A DNA stretch of 64,000 nt, taken from contig NZ_CP062008.1 in the NCBI RefSeq assembly GCF_005670685.2, positions 1,178,001 to 1,242,000 of the forward strand, given 5' to 3'. The position numbers and the translations under genes are program-made. The notes below the pieces were generated by a model. That model was not told where the DNA came from and ran no database searches. It saw only the letters and a program-made list of their open reading frames with translations. Each line of letters starts with the position of its first letter. Positions within the stretch are counted from its first letter, which is position 1. This stretch comes from Mycolicibacterium mucogenicum DSM 44124. Its GTDB lineage: Bacteria > Actinomycetota > Actinomycetes > Mycobacteriales > Mycobacteriaceae. Positions 36,842 through 46,345 of this stretch are shown piece after piece.

Positions 36842-37779
36842 CCCTAATGCCCGAGATGACTGCCGAATCCATCGCTCGCCATGCGTGGCTGGCCGAACGC
36901 AGCTGGAGCCGGCCGACGTGGACCATCGCTGAGCTCGAGGCCGCCAAGGCCGGCCGGACCGTCTCTGTCGTGCTGCCCGCCCTGAACGAGGAAGACACCG
37001 TCGCCGACGTCATCGACAGCATCAGCCCGCTGCTGGGTGGTCTGGTCGACGAGCTCGTCGTGCTCGACTCCGGTTCGACCGACGAGACCGAACTGCGCGC
37101 CATCGAGGCCGGCGCCCGCGTCGTCAGCCGGGAACAGGCGCTGCCCGAGGTGCCGGTCCAGCCCGGCAAGGGCGAGGCGCTGTGGCGCTCGCTGGCCGCC
37201 ACCACCGGCGACATCATCGTGTTCGTCGACTCCGACCTGCTCGACCCCGACCCGATGTTCGTGCCCAAGCTGCTGGGCCCGCTGCTGCTCGCCGACGGTG
37301 TGCACTTGGTCAAGGGTTTCTACCGGCGGCCGCTCAAGGTGGGTGGCGCGGAAGAAGCCAACGGCGGTGGCCGGGTCACCGAACTGGTGGCACGTCCGCT
37401 GCTGGCGTCCCTGCGGCCCGAGCTGACGTGCCTGCTGCAGCCGCTGGGCGGCGAATACGCCGGTACCCGGGAGCTGTTGACGTCGGTCGGCTTCGCGCCG
37501 GGCTACGGCGTCGAGATCGGCCTGCTGATCGACACCTACGACAAGCTGGGCCTCGATGCCATCGCACAGGTCAACCTCGGGGTGCGCACGCACCGCAACC
37601 GGCCGCTGACCGAGCTGGCCGCGATGAGCCGTCAAGTGATCGCCACGCTGCTGTCGCGCTGCGGCATCAGCGACTCGGGCGTCGGGCTGACCCAGTTCTT
37701 CGCCGACGGCGACACCTTCACGCCCCGCACGTCGACCGTGTCGCTGATCGACCGTCCCGCCATGAACACCTTGCGCTGA
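36838..37779 (+). CDS. gpgS: Glucosyl-3-phosphoglycerate synthase
   Basis: 313 residues, GTG start overlapping folP2. GT81 retaining glycosyltransferase: N-terminal nucleotide-binding VVLPALNEEDT, metal-binding Asp131-Ser-Asp133 (FVDSDL), PGKGEAL and HRNRPLTEL. It transfers glucose from UDP-glucose to 3-phosphoglycerate, the first step of methylglucose lipopolysaccharide, which modulates fatty-acid synthase. Same as Rv1208. Confidence 0.94.
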   Translation: MTLMPEMTAESIARHAWLAERSWSRPTWTIAELEAAKAGRTVSVVLPALNEEDTVADVIDSISPLLGGLVDELVVLDSGSTDETELRAIEAGARVVSREQALPEVPVQPGKGEALWRSLAATTGDIIVFVDSDLLDPDPMFVPKLLGPLLLADGVHLVKGFYRRPLKVGGAEEANGGGRVTELVARPLLASLRPELTCLLQPLGGEYAGTRELLTSVGFAPGYGVEIGLLIDTYDKLGLDAIAQVNLGVRTHRNRPLTELAAMSRQVIATLLSRCGISDSGVGLTQFFADGDTFTPRTSTVSLIDRPAMNTLR

Positions 37780-37825
37780 CCCGCCTCGGCGGCGCTTGTC
37801 GGTGCCATCCGGCAGGATCGTCGGT

Positions 37826-38131
37826 GTGACACTGATTCTGATCTACCTGGTGGTGCTGATCCTCGTCGCGGTGGTCCTGTTCGCACTGGGCACCGTGCTG
37901 TTCGGGCGCAGCGAGCAGTTGCCGCCGCTGGCGCGGAGCACCACGGCCACCGTGCTGCCCGCGTCCGGTGTCACCGGTGCCGACGTCGACGCCGTCAGGT
38001 TCACGCAAACCCTGCGCGGTTACAAGACCAGCGAGGTTGACTGGGTGCTGGAGCGGCTGGCGCAGGAACTGGACTCGTTGCGAGGCGAGCTGACCACGTT
38101 GCGTGCACAGACCGCGGACGCCGAGCAATGA
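37826..38131 (+). CDS. Small membrane protein with DivIVA-like C-terminus
   Basis: 101 residues from GTG 37826; an earlier TTG at 37796 is unlikely. One N-terminal membrane helix (LILIYLVVLILVAVVLFALG). Residues about 60-95 (VRFTQTLRGYKTSEVDWVLERLAQEL) match the start of DivIVA-type domains, which recognise curved or polar membrane. Same place as Rv1209. Its stop overlaps the tagA start by 4 bases. It may help place envelope synthesis; inference. Confidence 0.8.
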   Translation: MTLILIYLVVLILVAVVLFALGTVLFGRSEQLPPLARSTTATVLPASGVTGADVDAVRFTQTLRGYKTSEVDWVLERLAQELDSLRGELTTLRAQTADAEQ

Positions 38132-38709
38132 CCACTCCCGACCGGACCCGGTGCGGGTGGGTCGACATCGGTGAGTCGGCGGATGGGGTGATGTACCGCG
38201 ATTACCACGACACTGAATGGGGCCGCCCGCTGCGCGGCACACAGGCGCTGTTCGAACGCGTCTCGCTGGAGGCGTTCCAGAGCGGCCTGTCCTGGCTGAT
38301 CATCCTGCGCAAGCGAGAGAACTTCCGGGCGGCGTTCAAGGGGTTCGACGTGGCCACGGTGGCCGGCTTCGGGGAGAAGGACATCGACCGACTGCTGGCC
38401 GATCCCGGCATCGTCCGGAACCGCGCCAAGATCGAGGCGACCATCGCCAATGCCCGCGTGATCGACGGCGGCCTGGACCTCGACGAGCTGCTGTGGTCGT
38501 TCGCGCCGCCGCCGCGGCCGCGGCCGGCTGACCTGGCACAGGTCCCGGCGACCACACCGGAATCGGTGGCCATGGCCAAGGAACTGAAGCGCCGCGGGTT
38601 CCGGTTCGTCGGCCCCACCACGGCGTATGCGTTGATGCAGGCCACCGGGATGGTGGACGACCATGTCGAGGCCTGCTGGGTGCCCCGCCACAGCTTGTCG
38701 GAGGCGTGA
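38128..38709 (+). CDS. tagA: DNA-3-methyladenine glycosylase I
   Basis: 193 residues. HhH-family Tag glycosylase removing 3-methyladenine from alkylated DNA. The zinc snap motif is visible: Cys9 (RCGWVD) and His27 (YHDTEWG) at the N-terminus, HxxxC (DDHVEACW) near the C-terminus. Core segments LFERVSLEAFQSGLSW and RNRAKIEATIANAR are characteristic. Start overlaps the preceding stop by 4 bases, so folP2-gpgS-divIVA-like-tagA reads as one unit. Confidence 0.93.
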   Translation: MTTPDRTRCGWVDIGESADGVMYRDYHDTEWGRPLRGTQALFERVSLEAFQSGLSWLIILRKRENFRAAFKGFDVATVAGFGEKDIDRLLADPGIVRNRAKIEATIANARVIDGGLDLDELLWSFAPPPRPRPADLAQVPATTPESVAMAKELKRRGFRFVGPTTAYALMQATGMVDDHVEACWVPRHSLSEA

Positions 38710-38787
38710 CGGGCGGGTCTTTCACACCCTCGGGTAGCGATAGGGAACAATAGACGTAGTTCAGTTGCAGTTCAGTGCCGTGAGGCT

Positions 38788-38802
38788 ACCCACTGAGTGG
38801 GT
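38788..38802. promoter_or_regulatory. Palindrome upstream of DUF3117 gene
   Basis: ACCCACTGAGTGGGT is a perfect 7+1+7 palindrome 61 bp before the DUF3117 start. It could be an operator or a 5' UTR hairpin. The upstream spacer (38710-38787) includes an AATAGA-type region compatible with a -10 box, but I cannot place the promoter firmly. Confidence 0.4.
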
Positions 38803-38862
38803 GGTTGCGGCCTTGATCCGGGACCGTGGATGCGGTCCGGGCGCGTGCGGAGGGAGCACCCG

Positions 38863-39030
38863 ATGGCGGCGATGAAGCCCCGGACCGGCGACGGTCCACT
38901 GGAAGCAACCAAAGAGGGGCGCGGCATCGTCATGCGGGTACCGCTGGAGGGTGGCGGTCGTCTGGTGGTCGAGCTGACCCCGGATGAGGCCGCAGCCCTG
39001 GGCGACGAACTGAAGAACGTCACCAGCTAG
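38863..39030 (+). CDS. DUF3117 protein
   Basis: 55 residues from ATG 38863 with ribosome site GGAGGGAG just upstream. Sequence MAAMKPRTGDGPLEATKEG followed by RVPLEGGGRLVVELTPDEA is the highly conserved actinobacterial DUF3117 protein (Rv1211 type). Soluble, no cysteine, function unknown. Convergent with glgM, 1 bp apart. Confidence 0.9.
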   Translation: MAAMKPRTGDGPLEATKEGRGIVMRVPLEGGGRLVVELTPDEAAALGDELKNVTS

Positions 39031-39031
39031 T

Positions 39032-40201
39032 TCAGCCGCAGACGCTCCGATAGATGTCGAGCGTCTGCTGGGCGACCTGCATCCAGGAGAACTCCTCGAT
39101 GCACCGCCGACGGCCGGCCTGCCCGAATGTGCGGGCCTGTTCCGGGTTCCGGACCAACGCATTGACCGCGTCCGCGAGCCCTGTCTCAAACCCCACGGCA
39201 TCCGCGGCGTCGTAGTGCACCAGTGAACCTGTGGTGCCTTCGTCGACCACCTCGGGAATGCCGCCGACGTCCGAGGCGACGACGGCGGTGCCGCAGGCCA
39301 TGGCTTCGAGGTTGACGATGCCGAGCGGTTCGTAGACCGAGGGACAGACGAAAACTGTTGCTGTCGCCAGGATTTCGCGGATCTTCTCGATCGGCAGCAT
39401 CTCCTGGATCCAGTGCACCCCGGCGCGCGTGGCGCTGAGCTCCTTCACCGCGGCCGCCACCTCGGCGGCGATTTCCGGGGTGTCGGGTGCGCCCGCACAC
39501 AACACCAGCTGCACGTCGGGGTCAAACCGGTGGGCCGCCGCGACGAGGTGGCCGACACCCTTCTGCCGGGTGATCCGCCCGACGAACGCCACGATCGGCC
39601 GGTCCGGATCGATCCCCAGCTCGGCCAGGGTCTGGCCCGCCTCGACCGGGTACCAGTCGTCGGTGTCGATCCCGTTGCGCACCACGTGCACTCGCGCGGG
39701 GTCCAGGTGCGGGTAGGTGGCCAGGACATCGGCCCGCATGCCCGCGCTGACCGCGATGACGGCGTCGGCCGCTTCGATCGCCGTGCGCTCGACCCATGAG
39801 GAGATGCGGTAGCCGCCACCGAGCTGCTCGGCCTTCCACGGCCGTCGCGGCTCCAGCGAGTGCGCGGTCAGCACGTGCGGGATGCTGTGCAGCAGCGCCG
39901 TGAGGTGTCCGGCCATGCCGGTGTACCAGGTGTGCGAGTGCACCACGTTCGGCATGGCGGCCGGTCCGGCGAAAGCATTGTTCACCATCGCCAGATCCGC
40001 CGACAGTGTCGTCAGTGCCGCATTGGCGCCGGCGAGCAGCGGATCGGGCTGAGCCACGAAGGCATCCCGGCGGTGCACCCCCATGCAGTGGACGTCGACG
40101 TCGCACAGCTTCGTGAGCTGACCGACGAGTTCGGTCACATGCACGCCCGCGCCGCCGTAGACCTCCGGTGGATACTCCCGCGTCATCATCGCCACCCGCA
40201 T
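39032..40201 (-). CDS. glgM: GT4 glycosyltransferase, alpha-maltose-1-phosphate/glycogen synthase
   Basis: 389 residues, ATG start. N-terminal EYPPEVYGGAGVHVTEL (the donor-binding glycine loop), then HSHTWYTGMAGH and C-terminal FVCPSVYEPLGIVNLEAMACG with the conserved Glu pair. Rv1212c, formerly called GlgA, was shown to make maltose-1-phosphate from ADP-glucose and glucose-1-phosphate for the GlgE pathway. It is divergent from glgC (77 bp), which supplies its ADP-glucose. Confidence 0.9.
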   Translation of the reverse strand: MRVAMMTREYPPEVYGGAGVHVTELVGQLTKLCDVDVHCMGVHRRDAFVAQPDPLLAGANAALTTLSADLAMVNNAFAGPAAMPNVVHSHTWYTGMAGHLTALLHSIPHVLTAHSLEPRRPWKAEQLGGGYRISSWVERTAIEAADAVIAVSAGMRADVLATYPHLDPARVHVVRNGIDTDDWYPVEAGQTLAELGIDPDRPIVAFVGRITRQKGVGHLVAAAHRFDPDVQLVLCAGAPDTPEIAAEVAAAVKELSATRAGVHWIQEMLPIEKIREILATATVFVCPSVYEPLGIVNLEAMACGTAVVASDVGGIPEVVDEGTTGSLVHYDAADAVGFETGLADAVNALVRNPEQARTFGQAGRRRCIEEFSWMQVAQQTLDIYRSVCG

Positions 40202-40278
40202 GTCGATGACGTTAACGCGTGCGGCGGGTTGGGGCGTATGTCTGGCCGCTTCGGTTGGTGGCTACTAGGTTTGGTGGC

Positions 40279-41493
40279 ATGAGGGAACAGCCGCAGGTGC
40301 TGGGAATCGTCTTGGCCGGCGGTGAGGGCAAACGGCTGTATCCGCTCACCGCGGACCGCGCCAAGCCCGCCGTCCCGTTCGGCGGTGCCTACCGCCTCAT
40401 CGACTTCGTCCTGTCCAACCTTGTCAACGCGCGTTACCTGCGGATCTGCGTTCTGACGCAATACAAGTCGCACTCACTGGACCGGCACATCTCGCAGAAC
40501 TGGCGGCTGTCGGGTCTGGCCGGCGAGTACATCACCCCGGTCCCGGCGCAGCAGCGCCTGGGCCCGCGCTGGTACACCGGCTCGGCCGACGCCATCTATC
40601 AGTCCATGAACCTCATCTACGACGAGGACCCCGACTACATCGTGGTTTTCGGCGCCGACCACGTGTACCGCATGGACCCCGAGCAGATGGTGCGGTTCCA
40701 CATCGAGAGCGGGGCGGGCGCGACCGTCGCGGGCATCCGGGTGCCGCGCGCCGAGGCGTCGGCGTTCGGCTGCATCGACGCCGACGAGTCCGGCCGCATC
40801 CGCAGCTTCATCGAGAAGCCGGCCGATCCGCCGGGTACGCCCGATGACCCCGAGCAGACCTTCGTCTCCATGGGCAACTACGTGTTCACCACCAAGGCGC
40901 TCATCGATGCCATCCGGGTGGACGCCGAGAACCACGACTCCGACCACGACATGGGCGGCAACATCATCCCGCAGATGGTCGCCGACGGGATGGCGGCCGT
41001 ATACGACTTCAACGACAACGAGGTGCCCGGTGCCACCGAGCGTGATCACGGCTACTGGCGCGATGTCGGAACGCTCGACGCGTTCTACGACGCCCACATG
41101 GACCTCGTGTCGGTGCACCCGGTGTTCAACCTCTACAACCGGCGCTGGCCCATCCTGGGGGAGTCGGAGCATCTGGCCCCGGCCAAGTTCGTCAACGGCG
41201 GCGCGGCGCAGGAATCGGTCGTCGGCGCGGGCAGCATCATCTCGGCGGCGTCGGTGCGCAATTCGGTGCTGTCGTCCAATGTCGTGATCGACGACGGCGC
41301 CATCGTGGAGGGCAGCGTGATCATGCCCGGCGCCCGCGTCGGACGCGGTGCCGTGGTGCGGCACGCCATCCTGGACAAGAACGTCGTCGTCGGGCCGGGG
41401 GAGATGGTCGGCGTGGACCTCGAGAAGGACCGCGAACGCTTCTCGGTCAGTGCCGGCGGCGTCGTCGCGGTCGGTAAGGGCGTCTGGATCTAG
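40279..41493 (+). CDS. glgC: Glucose-1-phosphate adenylyltransferase
   Basis: 404 residues from ATG 40279, the M. tuberculosis length. It makes ADP-glucose. Pyrophosphorylase signature [23 protein letters not shown] begins near residue 12; [10 protein letters not shown] carries the catalytic Asp; [10 protein letters not shown] is the sugar-phosphate site. The C-terminal left-handed beta-helix holds hexapeptide repeats ([20 protein letters not shown]). Its last 4 bases overlap the convergent DUF4126 gene. Confidence 0.95.
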   Translation: MREQPQVLGIVLAGGEGKRLYPLTADRAKPAVPFGGAYRLIDFVLSNLVNARYLRICVLTQYKSHSLDRHISQNWRLSGLAGEYITPVPAQQRLGPRWYTGSADAIYQSMNLIYDEDPDYIVVFGADHVYRMDPEQMVRFHIESGAGATVAGIRVPRAEASAFGCIDADESGRIRSFIEKPADPPGTPDDPEQTFVSMGNYVFTTKALIDAIRVDAENHDSDHDMGGNIIPQMVADGMAAVYDFNDNEVPGATERDHGYWRDVGTLDAFYDAHMDLVSVHPVFNLYNRRWPILGESEHLAPAKFVNGGAAQESVVGAGSIISAASVRNSVLSSNVVIDDGAIVEGSVIMPGARVGRGAVVRHAILDKNVVVGPGEMVGVDLEKDRERFSVSAGGVVAVGKGVWI

Positions 41494-42107
41494 ACGGCCG
41501 CATCGGGCGAGGGCGGATTTCCGGCTCGTGCCCTTTTCGCCGCTCCACGGCGGCGGAGCAGCGCCACCGCTGCCCAGACCAGCAGCGCCAGCGCGACGAC
41601 AACCAACACCGGCAGCACGATCGCGACGATCACCAACCCGACGCTGGCCACGTCTTCGACCGTGCTCAGTACGGGCGCCGCGAGCCCGCCGGTGGCGACA
41701 TTAGCGACGGGCCGCACCGTCGACTTGGTCAGTGACACCACGAGTGCGGTGACGGCCCCGATCACCACGGGAATCCACTGTCCCGAACTCGCGAACGCTC
41801 CCGGATCGGTGACAGCGGCGGTCTGTGCCGCGGTGCCGGAGCCGAAGACGATGCCGCCGGAGGTCGGCCGCACGAACGTCTGGATGGTGTCGTTGATGCT
41901 GTCGAGGGCGGGCACCTTGTCGGCGATGATCTCGACGACCAACAACACGGCCACGATGCCGATCACCCAGCCGTTGGTCAGCCATGCCCAGGGGTGCGGG
42001 AGCTCCACGAGATTGGTGAAGCGTCCCAGCAGGCCCATCGCGAGCAGGGGAATGTAGGCGTTGAGGCCCGACGCGGTGGCCAGGCCGAGCCCGGTGAACA
42101 GTTCCAC
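41490..42107 (-). CDS. DUF4126 integral membrane protein
   Basis: 205 residues, GTG start. Four or five hydrophobic segments, beginning [24 protein letters not shown], then [22 protein letters not shown], and ending in a TM with a basic tail ([12 protein letters not shown]). This is the DUF4126 pattern. Function unknown. It lies downstream of the exporter operon on the same strand but is separated by a 53-bp palindrome that may end that transcript. Confidence 0.78.
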   Translation of the reverse strand: MELFTGLGLATASGLNAYIPLLAMGLLGRFTNLVELPHPWAWLTNGWVIGIVAVLLVVEIIADKVPALDSINDTIQTFVRPTSGGIVFGSGTAAQTAAVTDPGAFASSGQWIPVVIGAVTALVVSLTKSTVRPVANVATGGLAAPVLSTVEDVASVGLVIVAIVLPVLVVVALALLVWAAVALLRRRGAAKRARAGNPPSPDAAV

Positions 42108-42120
42108 CCGCTCAGTCTCC

Positions 42121-42173
42121 GGGATTTGTGCACGATTTCCCGCGCTGTCCGCGGATTTTCGTGCACAAATCCC
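42121..42173. repeat. Palindromic repeat, copy B
   Basis: Outer arms GGGATTTGTGCACGA (42121-42135) and its complement (42159-42173) are perfect; the inner part is imperfect. It shares the core GATTTGTGCACGA with copy A at 32508-32556. It lies between the methyltransferase-like gene and the DUF4126 gene. Confidence 0.8.
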
Positions 42174-42179
42174 GGGGAA

Positions 42180-42854
42180 TCACCAGACGTAGGGGAGCAA
42201 GCGATAGCGGACTTTGTGGGTGTAGTCGATGTACCCGGGCAGTTCGGCGCGCAGCATCTTCTCCTCGTCGAAGATCCGCGCCATGAGCGCCGGGGCGGCG
42301 GCCAGCACCGGGATCAGGCCCCAGTAGGAGCCCAGTGCCAGCGGGGTCGCGAGCATCATGATGAGCGCGCAGATGTACATCGGGTGCCGCACGATGCCGT
42401 ACAGGCCGGTCGAGATGACCGGTTGGTTGTCCTCGACCGAGATGCTCGCGCCCGCGAAGTTGTTCTGGATGACGACCCATTGGGCCGCCAGCAGTGACAG
42501 TGCGACGACGACGTTGCCGAGGACGACGACGGCCGTCGGCACGTAGGACCACCCGAAGCGCCAGTCGAGCGCGCTGACAACGCCGGTCGCGATCACCGAC
42601 GCCAGGATCGCCCAGATGGCCACCTTCTGAATCGGGCGGGTCTCGGCTGTCGGGCCGCCATGCATCCGTCGCGCAAGGGCATCGGGATGTTTGACGGCCA
42701 GGTACATGCTCGGGCCCATGGTGGCGACCATGAAGACCGCGATGAAAACCCAAGCCTGCCAATAGTGGATGGTGCCGGCCGGCACGCACAGCAGCACCGC
42801 GAAGAAGACGATGCCGCCGGCCGCCGAGGCGAGCGCCTGCAGAGCGAGTTTCAT
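42180..42854 (-). CDS. Isoprenylcysteine methyltransferase-like membrane protein
   Basis: 224 residues with about five membrane segments. The C-terminal region has the ICMT/PEMT-type motif GLYGIVRHPMY, followed by a long helix and an EEKMLRAELPGYIDY segment, which forms the SAM pocket in that superfamily. ATG with AGGAG ribosome site. It is 8 bp after the permease stop, so it is the last gene of the exporter operon, as Rv1216c is in M. tuberculosis. Substrate unknown. Confidence 0.82.
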   Translation of the reverse strand: MKLALQALASAAGGIVFFAVLLCVPAGTIHYWQAWVFIAVFMVATMGPSMYLAVKHPDALARRMHGGPTAETRPIQKVAIWAILASVIATGVVSALDWRFGWSYVPTAVVVLGNVVVALSLLAAQWVVIQNNFAGASISVEDNQPVISTGLYGIVRHPMYICALIMMLATPLALGSYWGLIPVLAAAPALMARIFDEEKMLRAELPGYIDYTHKVRYRLLPYVW

Positions 42855-42862
42855 GATTTCTC

Positions 42863-44500
42863 CTACCGTAGGTCACGGCGCCGGAAAGCCAAGGCGCCCA
42901 GGATGATCAGAGTTGCGTCCAGGACCAGCAGCCAGACCAGTGGCGTCGCGGTGAAGCTGCCCGATCCGACGCGCGGGATGTGGCTGAACGGATCGAGGTC
43001 CAGCACCCAATGCGGTGAATTCGCCAGCGAACCGAGCAGATACACCGCGATGAAGCCGACCAGGGCGCCCCACGCCACCGGGGCGAACCGCGGCGCTGCG
43101 CCGAACAACACGGTCGTCACGGAGATCAGGAGCCAGACGGCGGGCAGCTGCACTGCTGCCGCACCCAGCACCAGGGGCAGTTTTCCGCCGATGTCGTCGG
43201 CCGCCGCCCCGTAGGTCAGGCCGGCCAGCAGACCGGATGTCAGCATCGCGACCGTCGTGCCGGCCAGCGCGATGACCAGATAGCCCGTCAGCCAATGGAT
43301 CCGGCTCACCGCCCCGGCGAGCAGCGTCTCGGCACGCTGGCCGGTCTCCTCCTGATGGGGCCGCAGGGCCAGCGATACCGCGAACGCGGCGGCGACCATG
43401 CCGAGCATGTTGAAGGCGATCGCGATGAACGCCTCCTCCAGCGCGCTGGTGCCGCCGAGGCGCGTGATGATGTCGCGTGCCGAGCCGCTACCGCCCAGCT
43501 CGTCGCCGATACCGTGCACGACGCTGCCGATCAGCAGCCCGTACAGCCCCAGCCCGACGGTCCACACCAGCACCGAGCCGCGGGTCAGCCGCCATGCCAA
43601 ACCTATTGGTCCGCTGAGCATTCCGGTGGCCCGCGGCCGGCCGCGTCGCTCGGCGAACATCCCCGCGCCGACATCGCGGGCGCCCTGAAGTTGGTACGCC
43701 AGTACCACCAGGGCGACGGTCAGTGTGAGGTGCAGCGCCAGCACGCCGAACCGGTCACCGGCGTACGGGCGGACAAGCAGCGACCAACCCAGGGGAGACG
43801 CCCAGGACAGTTCGCTGCCGCCGGCATCGCCCACGGCGCGCAGCGTGAAGGCGGCGCCGAGTACGCCGAAGGCGATACCGCGGGCGACGCGGGCGCTGGC
43901 GGAGAGCTGTGCGGCCACGGCCGCGACGGCGGTGAACACCAACCCGGAGGCGGCCAGCGCACAACTGAAGGCCAGCGAACCCAATACGGGCACATCGGTA
44001 TTCAGGAGGCCGAGGAAACCGAGCAGCCCGGTGAGCAGCGAGCCGCCACCGGTCAACAGCAGCGCGGCGGTCAGGCTCGCATTGCGGCCCACGGCTGTCG
44101 AGTCGATGAGCTCGGTGCGTCCGGCCTCTTCGTCGGCGCGGGTGTGCCGGATCATCGTCAGGATGACGGCGACGGCGATCAACACGTGGAACATGCCGGC
44201 TTTCCAGATGCCGGCCGCGCCCAGGCTGTCGTTGTAGATGTTGCCGTAGATCGCGCGCTGGGCCGGGCTGGCCATGATGCTCGCGACGAATCCGGCGCGG
44301 CCTGCCGCGGTGGGGTAGACGGCCTCGATGCTGCCGATGTACACCGTCGACAGCGGCAGGGACAGCAGCAGCACCCACAGCGGTAGCACGATCCGGTCGG
44401 TCCGCAGGTAAAGACGAAGGAGCCCAAGGGTTCCGGTGAAGCTGGACGCCCCGGCAGCAGGTCGGGCGGGCCGGGCCGGGCGGTCCAGGACGGCGGTCAT
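42863..44500 (-). CDS. ABC exporter permease (ABC-2 type)
   Basis: 545 residues from ATG 44500, overlapping the ATPase stop by 4 bases; a longer open frame upstream lies inside the ATPase gene. About twelve hydrophobic segments in two halves with a large glycine-rich loop, typical of the tetronasin/ABC-2 multidrug permeases. Equivalent to Rv1217c, reported to export drugs and some fatty acids with Rv1218c. Confidence 0.9.
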   Translation of the reverse strand: MTAVLDRPARPARPAAGASSFTGTLGLLRLYLRTDRIVLPLWVLLLSLPLSTVYIGSIEAVYPTAAGRAGFVASIMASPAQRAIYGNIYNDSLGAAGIWKAGMFHVLIAVAVILTMIRHTRADEEAGRTELIDSTAVGRNASLTAALLLTGGGSLLTGLLGFLGLLNTDVPVLGSLAFSCALAASGLVFTAVAAVAAQLSASARVARGIAFGVLGAAFTLRAVGDAGGSELSWASPLGWSLLVRPYAGDRFGVLALHLTLTVALVVLAYQLQGARDVGAGMFAERRGRPRATGMLSGPIGLAWRLTRGSVLVWTVGLGLYGLLIGSVVHGIGDELGGSGSARDIITRLGGTSALEEAFIAIAFNMLGMVAAAFAVSLALRPHQEETGQRAETLLAGAVSRIHWLTGYLVIALAGTTVAMLTSGLLAGLTYGAAADDIGGKLPLVLGAAAVQLPAVWLLISVTTVLFGAAPRFAPVAWGALVGFIAVYLLGSLANSPHWVLDLDPFSHIPRVGSGSFTATPLVWLLVLDATLIILGALAFRRRDLR

Positions 44501-45414
44501 GCCCGCACCTGCTCGGGTTCGCGGCGGGCCCGGCCGCTGTCGTAGTGCCGCAGGAACAGGTCCTCCAAAGTGGGTGGCTGGCTCACCAGTGAGCGCACGC
44601 CGGCATCGCCGAGTGCCTTGATGACCGCACCGAGGCTCTCCGATTCGACGCGGGCCGTGAGCATCCGGCCGTCGAAGAAGATGTCGGAAACCCCTGGGAG
44701 ATGGTCGATTCGGCCCGGGTTGTTGATCATGTCGGCCTTGATGGTGGTGCTCGACAGATGCCGCATCGACTCCAGCGTGCCGGTCTCGACGGTCCGGCCG
44801 GCCCGGATGATCGTCACCCGCTGGCACAGTCGCTCGGTCTCGGCCAGGATGTGGCTCGACAGCAGGACGGTGGTGCCGCGGCCGGCGGCATCGGCGACGC
44901 ACTGCTGGAAGATGTTCTCCATCAACGGATCCAGACCGCTGCTGGGCTCGTCGAGCAGCAGCAGGTCGGCGTTCGAGGCGAACGCGGAGACCAGCGAGAC
45001 CTTCTGCCGGTTGCCCTTCGAATACGTGCGGGTCTTCTTGGTGGGGTCCAGGTCGAACCGCTCGGTGAGTTCGGCCCGGCGCTTTTCGTCGATGCCGCCG
45101 CGCATCCGGGCCAGCAGGTCGATGGTCTCGCCGCCGGTCAGCGTCGGCCACAGCGTGACATCGCCTGGTACATAAGCGATGTGACGGTGCAATGCCACGG
45201 AGTCGGTCCAGGGGTCGCCGCCGAGTAGGCGGACGGAGCCGGAGTCGGCGCGGACGAGCCCGAGCAGGATGCGGATCGTCGTCGACTTGCCTGCGCCGTT
45301 GGGCCCGAGGAAGCCGTGCACCTCGCCCCGCTCGACCCTCAGGTTCAGTCCGTCGAGGGCCCGGACCGCCCCGAAGTTCTTTGTCAGGGTGTCGATTTCG
45401 ATAGCGGCGTTCAC
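44497..45414 (-). CDS. ABC exporter ATP-binding protein
   Basis: 305 residues, GTG start overlapping the TetR stop. Walker [10 protein letters not shown] near residue 40, Q-loop YVPGDVTLW, signature-like YSKGNRQKV (in place of LSGGQ), Walker [13 protein letters not shown] and switch His in [10 protein letters not shown]-terminal accessory domain of about 90 residues follows. Equivalent to Rv1218c. Energises the adjacent permease. Confidence 0.93.
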   Translation of the reverse strand: MNAAIEIDTLTKNFGAVRALDGLNLRVERGEVHGFLGPNGAGKSTTIRILLGLVRADSGSVRLLGGDPWTDSVALHRHIAYVPGDVTLWPTLTGGETIDLLARMRGGIDEKRRAELTERFDLDPTKKTRTYSKGNRQKVSLVSAFASNADLLLLDEPSSGLDPLMENIFQQCVADAAGRGTTVLLSSHILAETERLCQRVTIIRAGRTVETGTLESMRHLSSTTIKADMINNPGRIDHLPGVSDIFFDGRMLTARVESESLGAVIKALGDAGVRSLVSQPPTLEDLFLRHYDSGRARREPEQVRA

Positions 45415-46070
45415 ATTCGCTCCTCAGTGGTGGTGACGATGGGTTTGCCTGCTTCGCGTTGCGCGAGAAACGCCTCGTACATGGTTGGGTCGGCCATCAG
45501 GCCGTTGGTGTAGAGCTCGAGCGAGGGGAGCAGCATGTCCTGCGCGTAGTCGTGCAGCACCTGGCGGAAATCTGTCGGGTTGGGGTGCAGCTGGATGTAG
45601 GTCAGGAGCGCACCGCCGCTCGTCAGAGCCAGGAACCGGGCGCGCGCCTTGGGGTCGCGGCTGGGTTTGAGGGTGCCGGCGCGCACACCCTCTTCGAGAT
45701 AGCCCTCGGTGTTGTCGATCATGCTCTGCCACAGCGACTTCGACAGTTCGCCGCCGGTCTGCAGCGCCTGCATCAGATAGGCGGTCATGGGTGCGAAGGA
45801 TTCGATCTCGGCGAGCTGCGCGAACCATGCGCTCGGGCTGGCGTTCTGCATCGACTCGGTCTTGGCGACCCGGACCGTTTCGATGACGTAGGCGTCGCAG
45901 GCTTCGCGCAGTTTCTCCTTGGAGCCGAAGTGGTGGATCACCAATGCCGCGCTGACGCCGGCGGCCGCGGCGATGCTGCGAACGCTCGCCGAGAACCCGT
46001 GCTGGCCGAACTGCTCGATCGCCGCGTCACGGATGCGGGCGACGGTGGTGAGGTCCTCGACTGAACGCAT
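45411..46070 (-). CDS. raaS: TetR-family repressor of the exporter (RaaS-like)
   Basis: 219 residues from ATG 46070, chosen because Rv1219c begins with the same MRS. HTH about residues 8-55 ([36 protein letters not shown] is split here by eye into helices 1-3). The C-terminal ligand domain is closely like RaaS of M. tuberculosis, which represses the Rv1217c-1218c pump and responds to oleoyl-CoA. First gene of the operon; its start codon lies inside its own palindromic operator. Confidence 0.88.
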   Translation of the reverse strand: MRSVEDLTTVARIRDAAIEQFGQHGFSASVRSIAAAAGVSAALVIHHFGSKEKLREACDAYVIETVRVAKTESMQNASPSAWFAQLAEIESFAPMTAYLMQALQTGGELSKSLWQSMIDNTEGYLEEGVRAGTLKPSRDPKARARFLALTSGGALLTYIQLHPNPTDFRQVLHDYAQDMLLPSLELYTNGLMADPTMYEAFLAQREAGKPIVTTTEERM

Positions 46071-46096
46071 GTTTAGTACGCTAAACACGCGTTCAG
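46061..46096. promoter_or_regulatory. TetR operator overlapping the raaS start
   Basis: CTGAACGCATGTTTAG (46061-46076) and CTAAACACGCGTTCAG (46081-46096) are 16-bp arms with one mismatch around TACG. The repressor ATG (46068-46070 on the minus strand) is within the left arm, so bound repressor would block both transcription and access to the start region. Confidence 0.8.
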
Positions 46097-46185
46097 TCGG
46101 TCGTCAAGCGTCTGACCCGTCAAAGAGCCGTAAAAGATTCGACAGAAACGTCAACGGCGCGGCGTGAGCTGGCGCGTACCGGCCG

Positions 46186-46246
46186 CTGACTCTGCGGTGA
46201 GGGTGTTGCCTACTCGGCCTTTTGCGCCGTGAGCGCAGGGTCAACG
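46186..46246. repeat. Tandem hairpin repeat, copy 1
   Basis: About 61 bp containing TGCCTACTCGGCCTTTT at its centre and CGCAGGGTCAAC at its end; the start (CTGACTCTGCG) partly complements the end, so each copy can fold. It matches copy 2 with an 83-bp offset. Confidence 0.7.
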
Positions 46247-46268
46247 AGGGGCCGGGCGGTGCCGACCG

Positions 46269-46329
46269 TTGATCCTGCGGTGGCGGTGCTGCCTACTCGG
46301 CCTTTTACGCCCTGAGCGCAGGGTCAACG
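46269..46329. repeat. Tandem hairpin repeat, copy 2
   Basis: GTTGATCCTGCG (46268-46279) pairs with CGCAGGGTCAAC (46317-46328) with one wobble, around a loop containing TGCCTACTCGGCCTTTT. Near-identical to copy 1. It sits just past the end of the O-methyltransferase gene. Confidence 0.7.
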
Positions 46330-46345
46330 CCGAGCAGAGGGGCAG

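Noticed and set aside
43295..44386. Plus-strand frame of 363 codons opposite the permease
   Set aside because: Low-complexity Gly/Gln/Arg composition typical of codon-position mirror frames.
44501..45151. N-terminal extension of the permease frame
   Set aside because: Lies inside the ABC ATPase gene; the 4-base ATGA overlap at 44497-44500 is the natural start.
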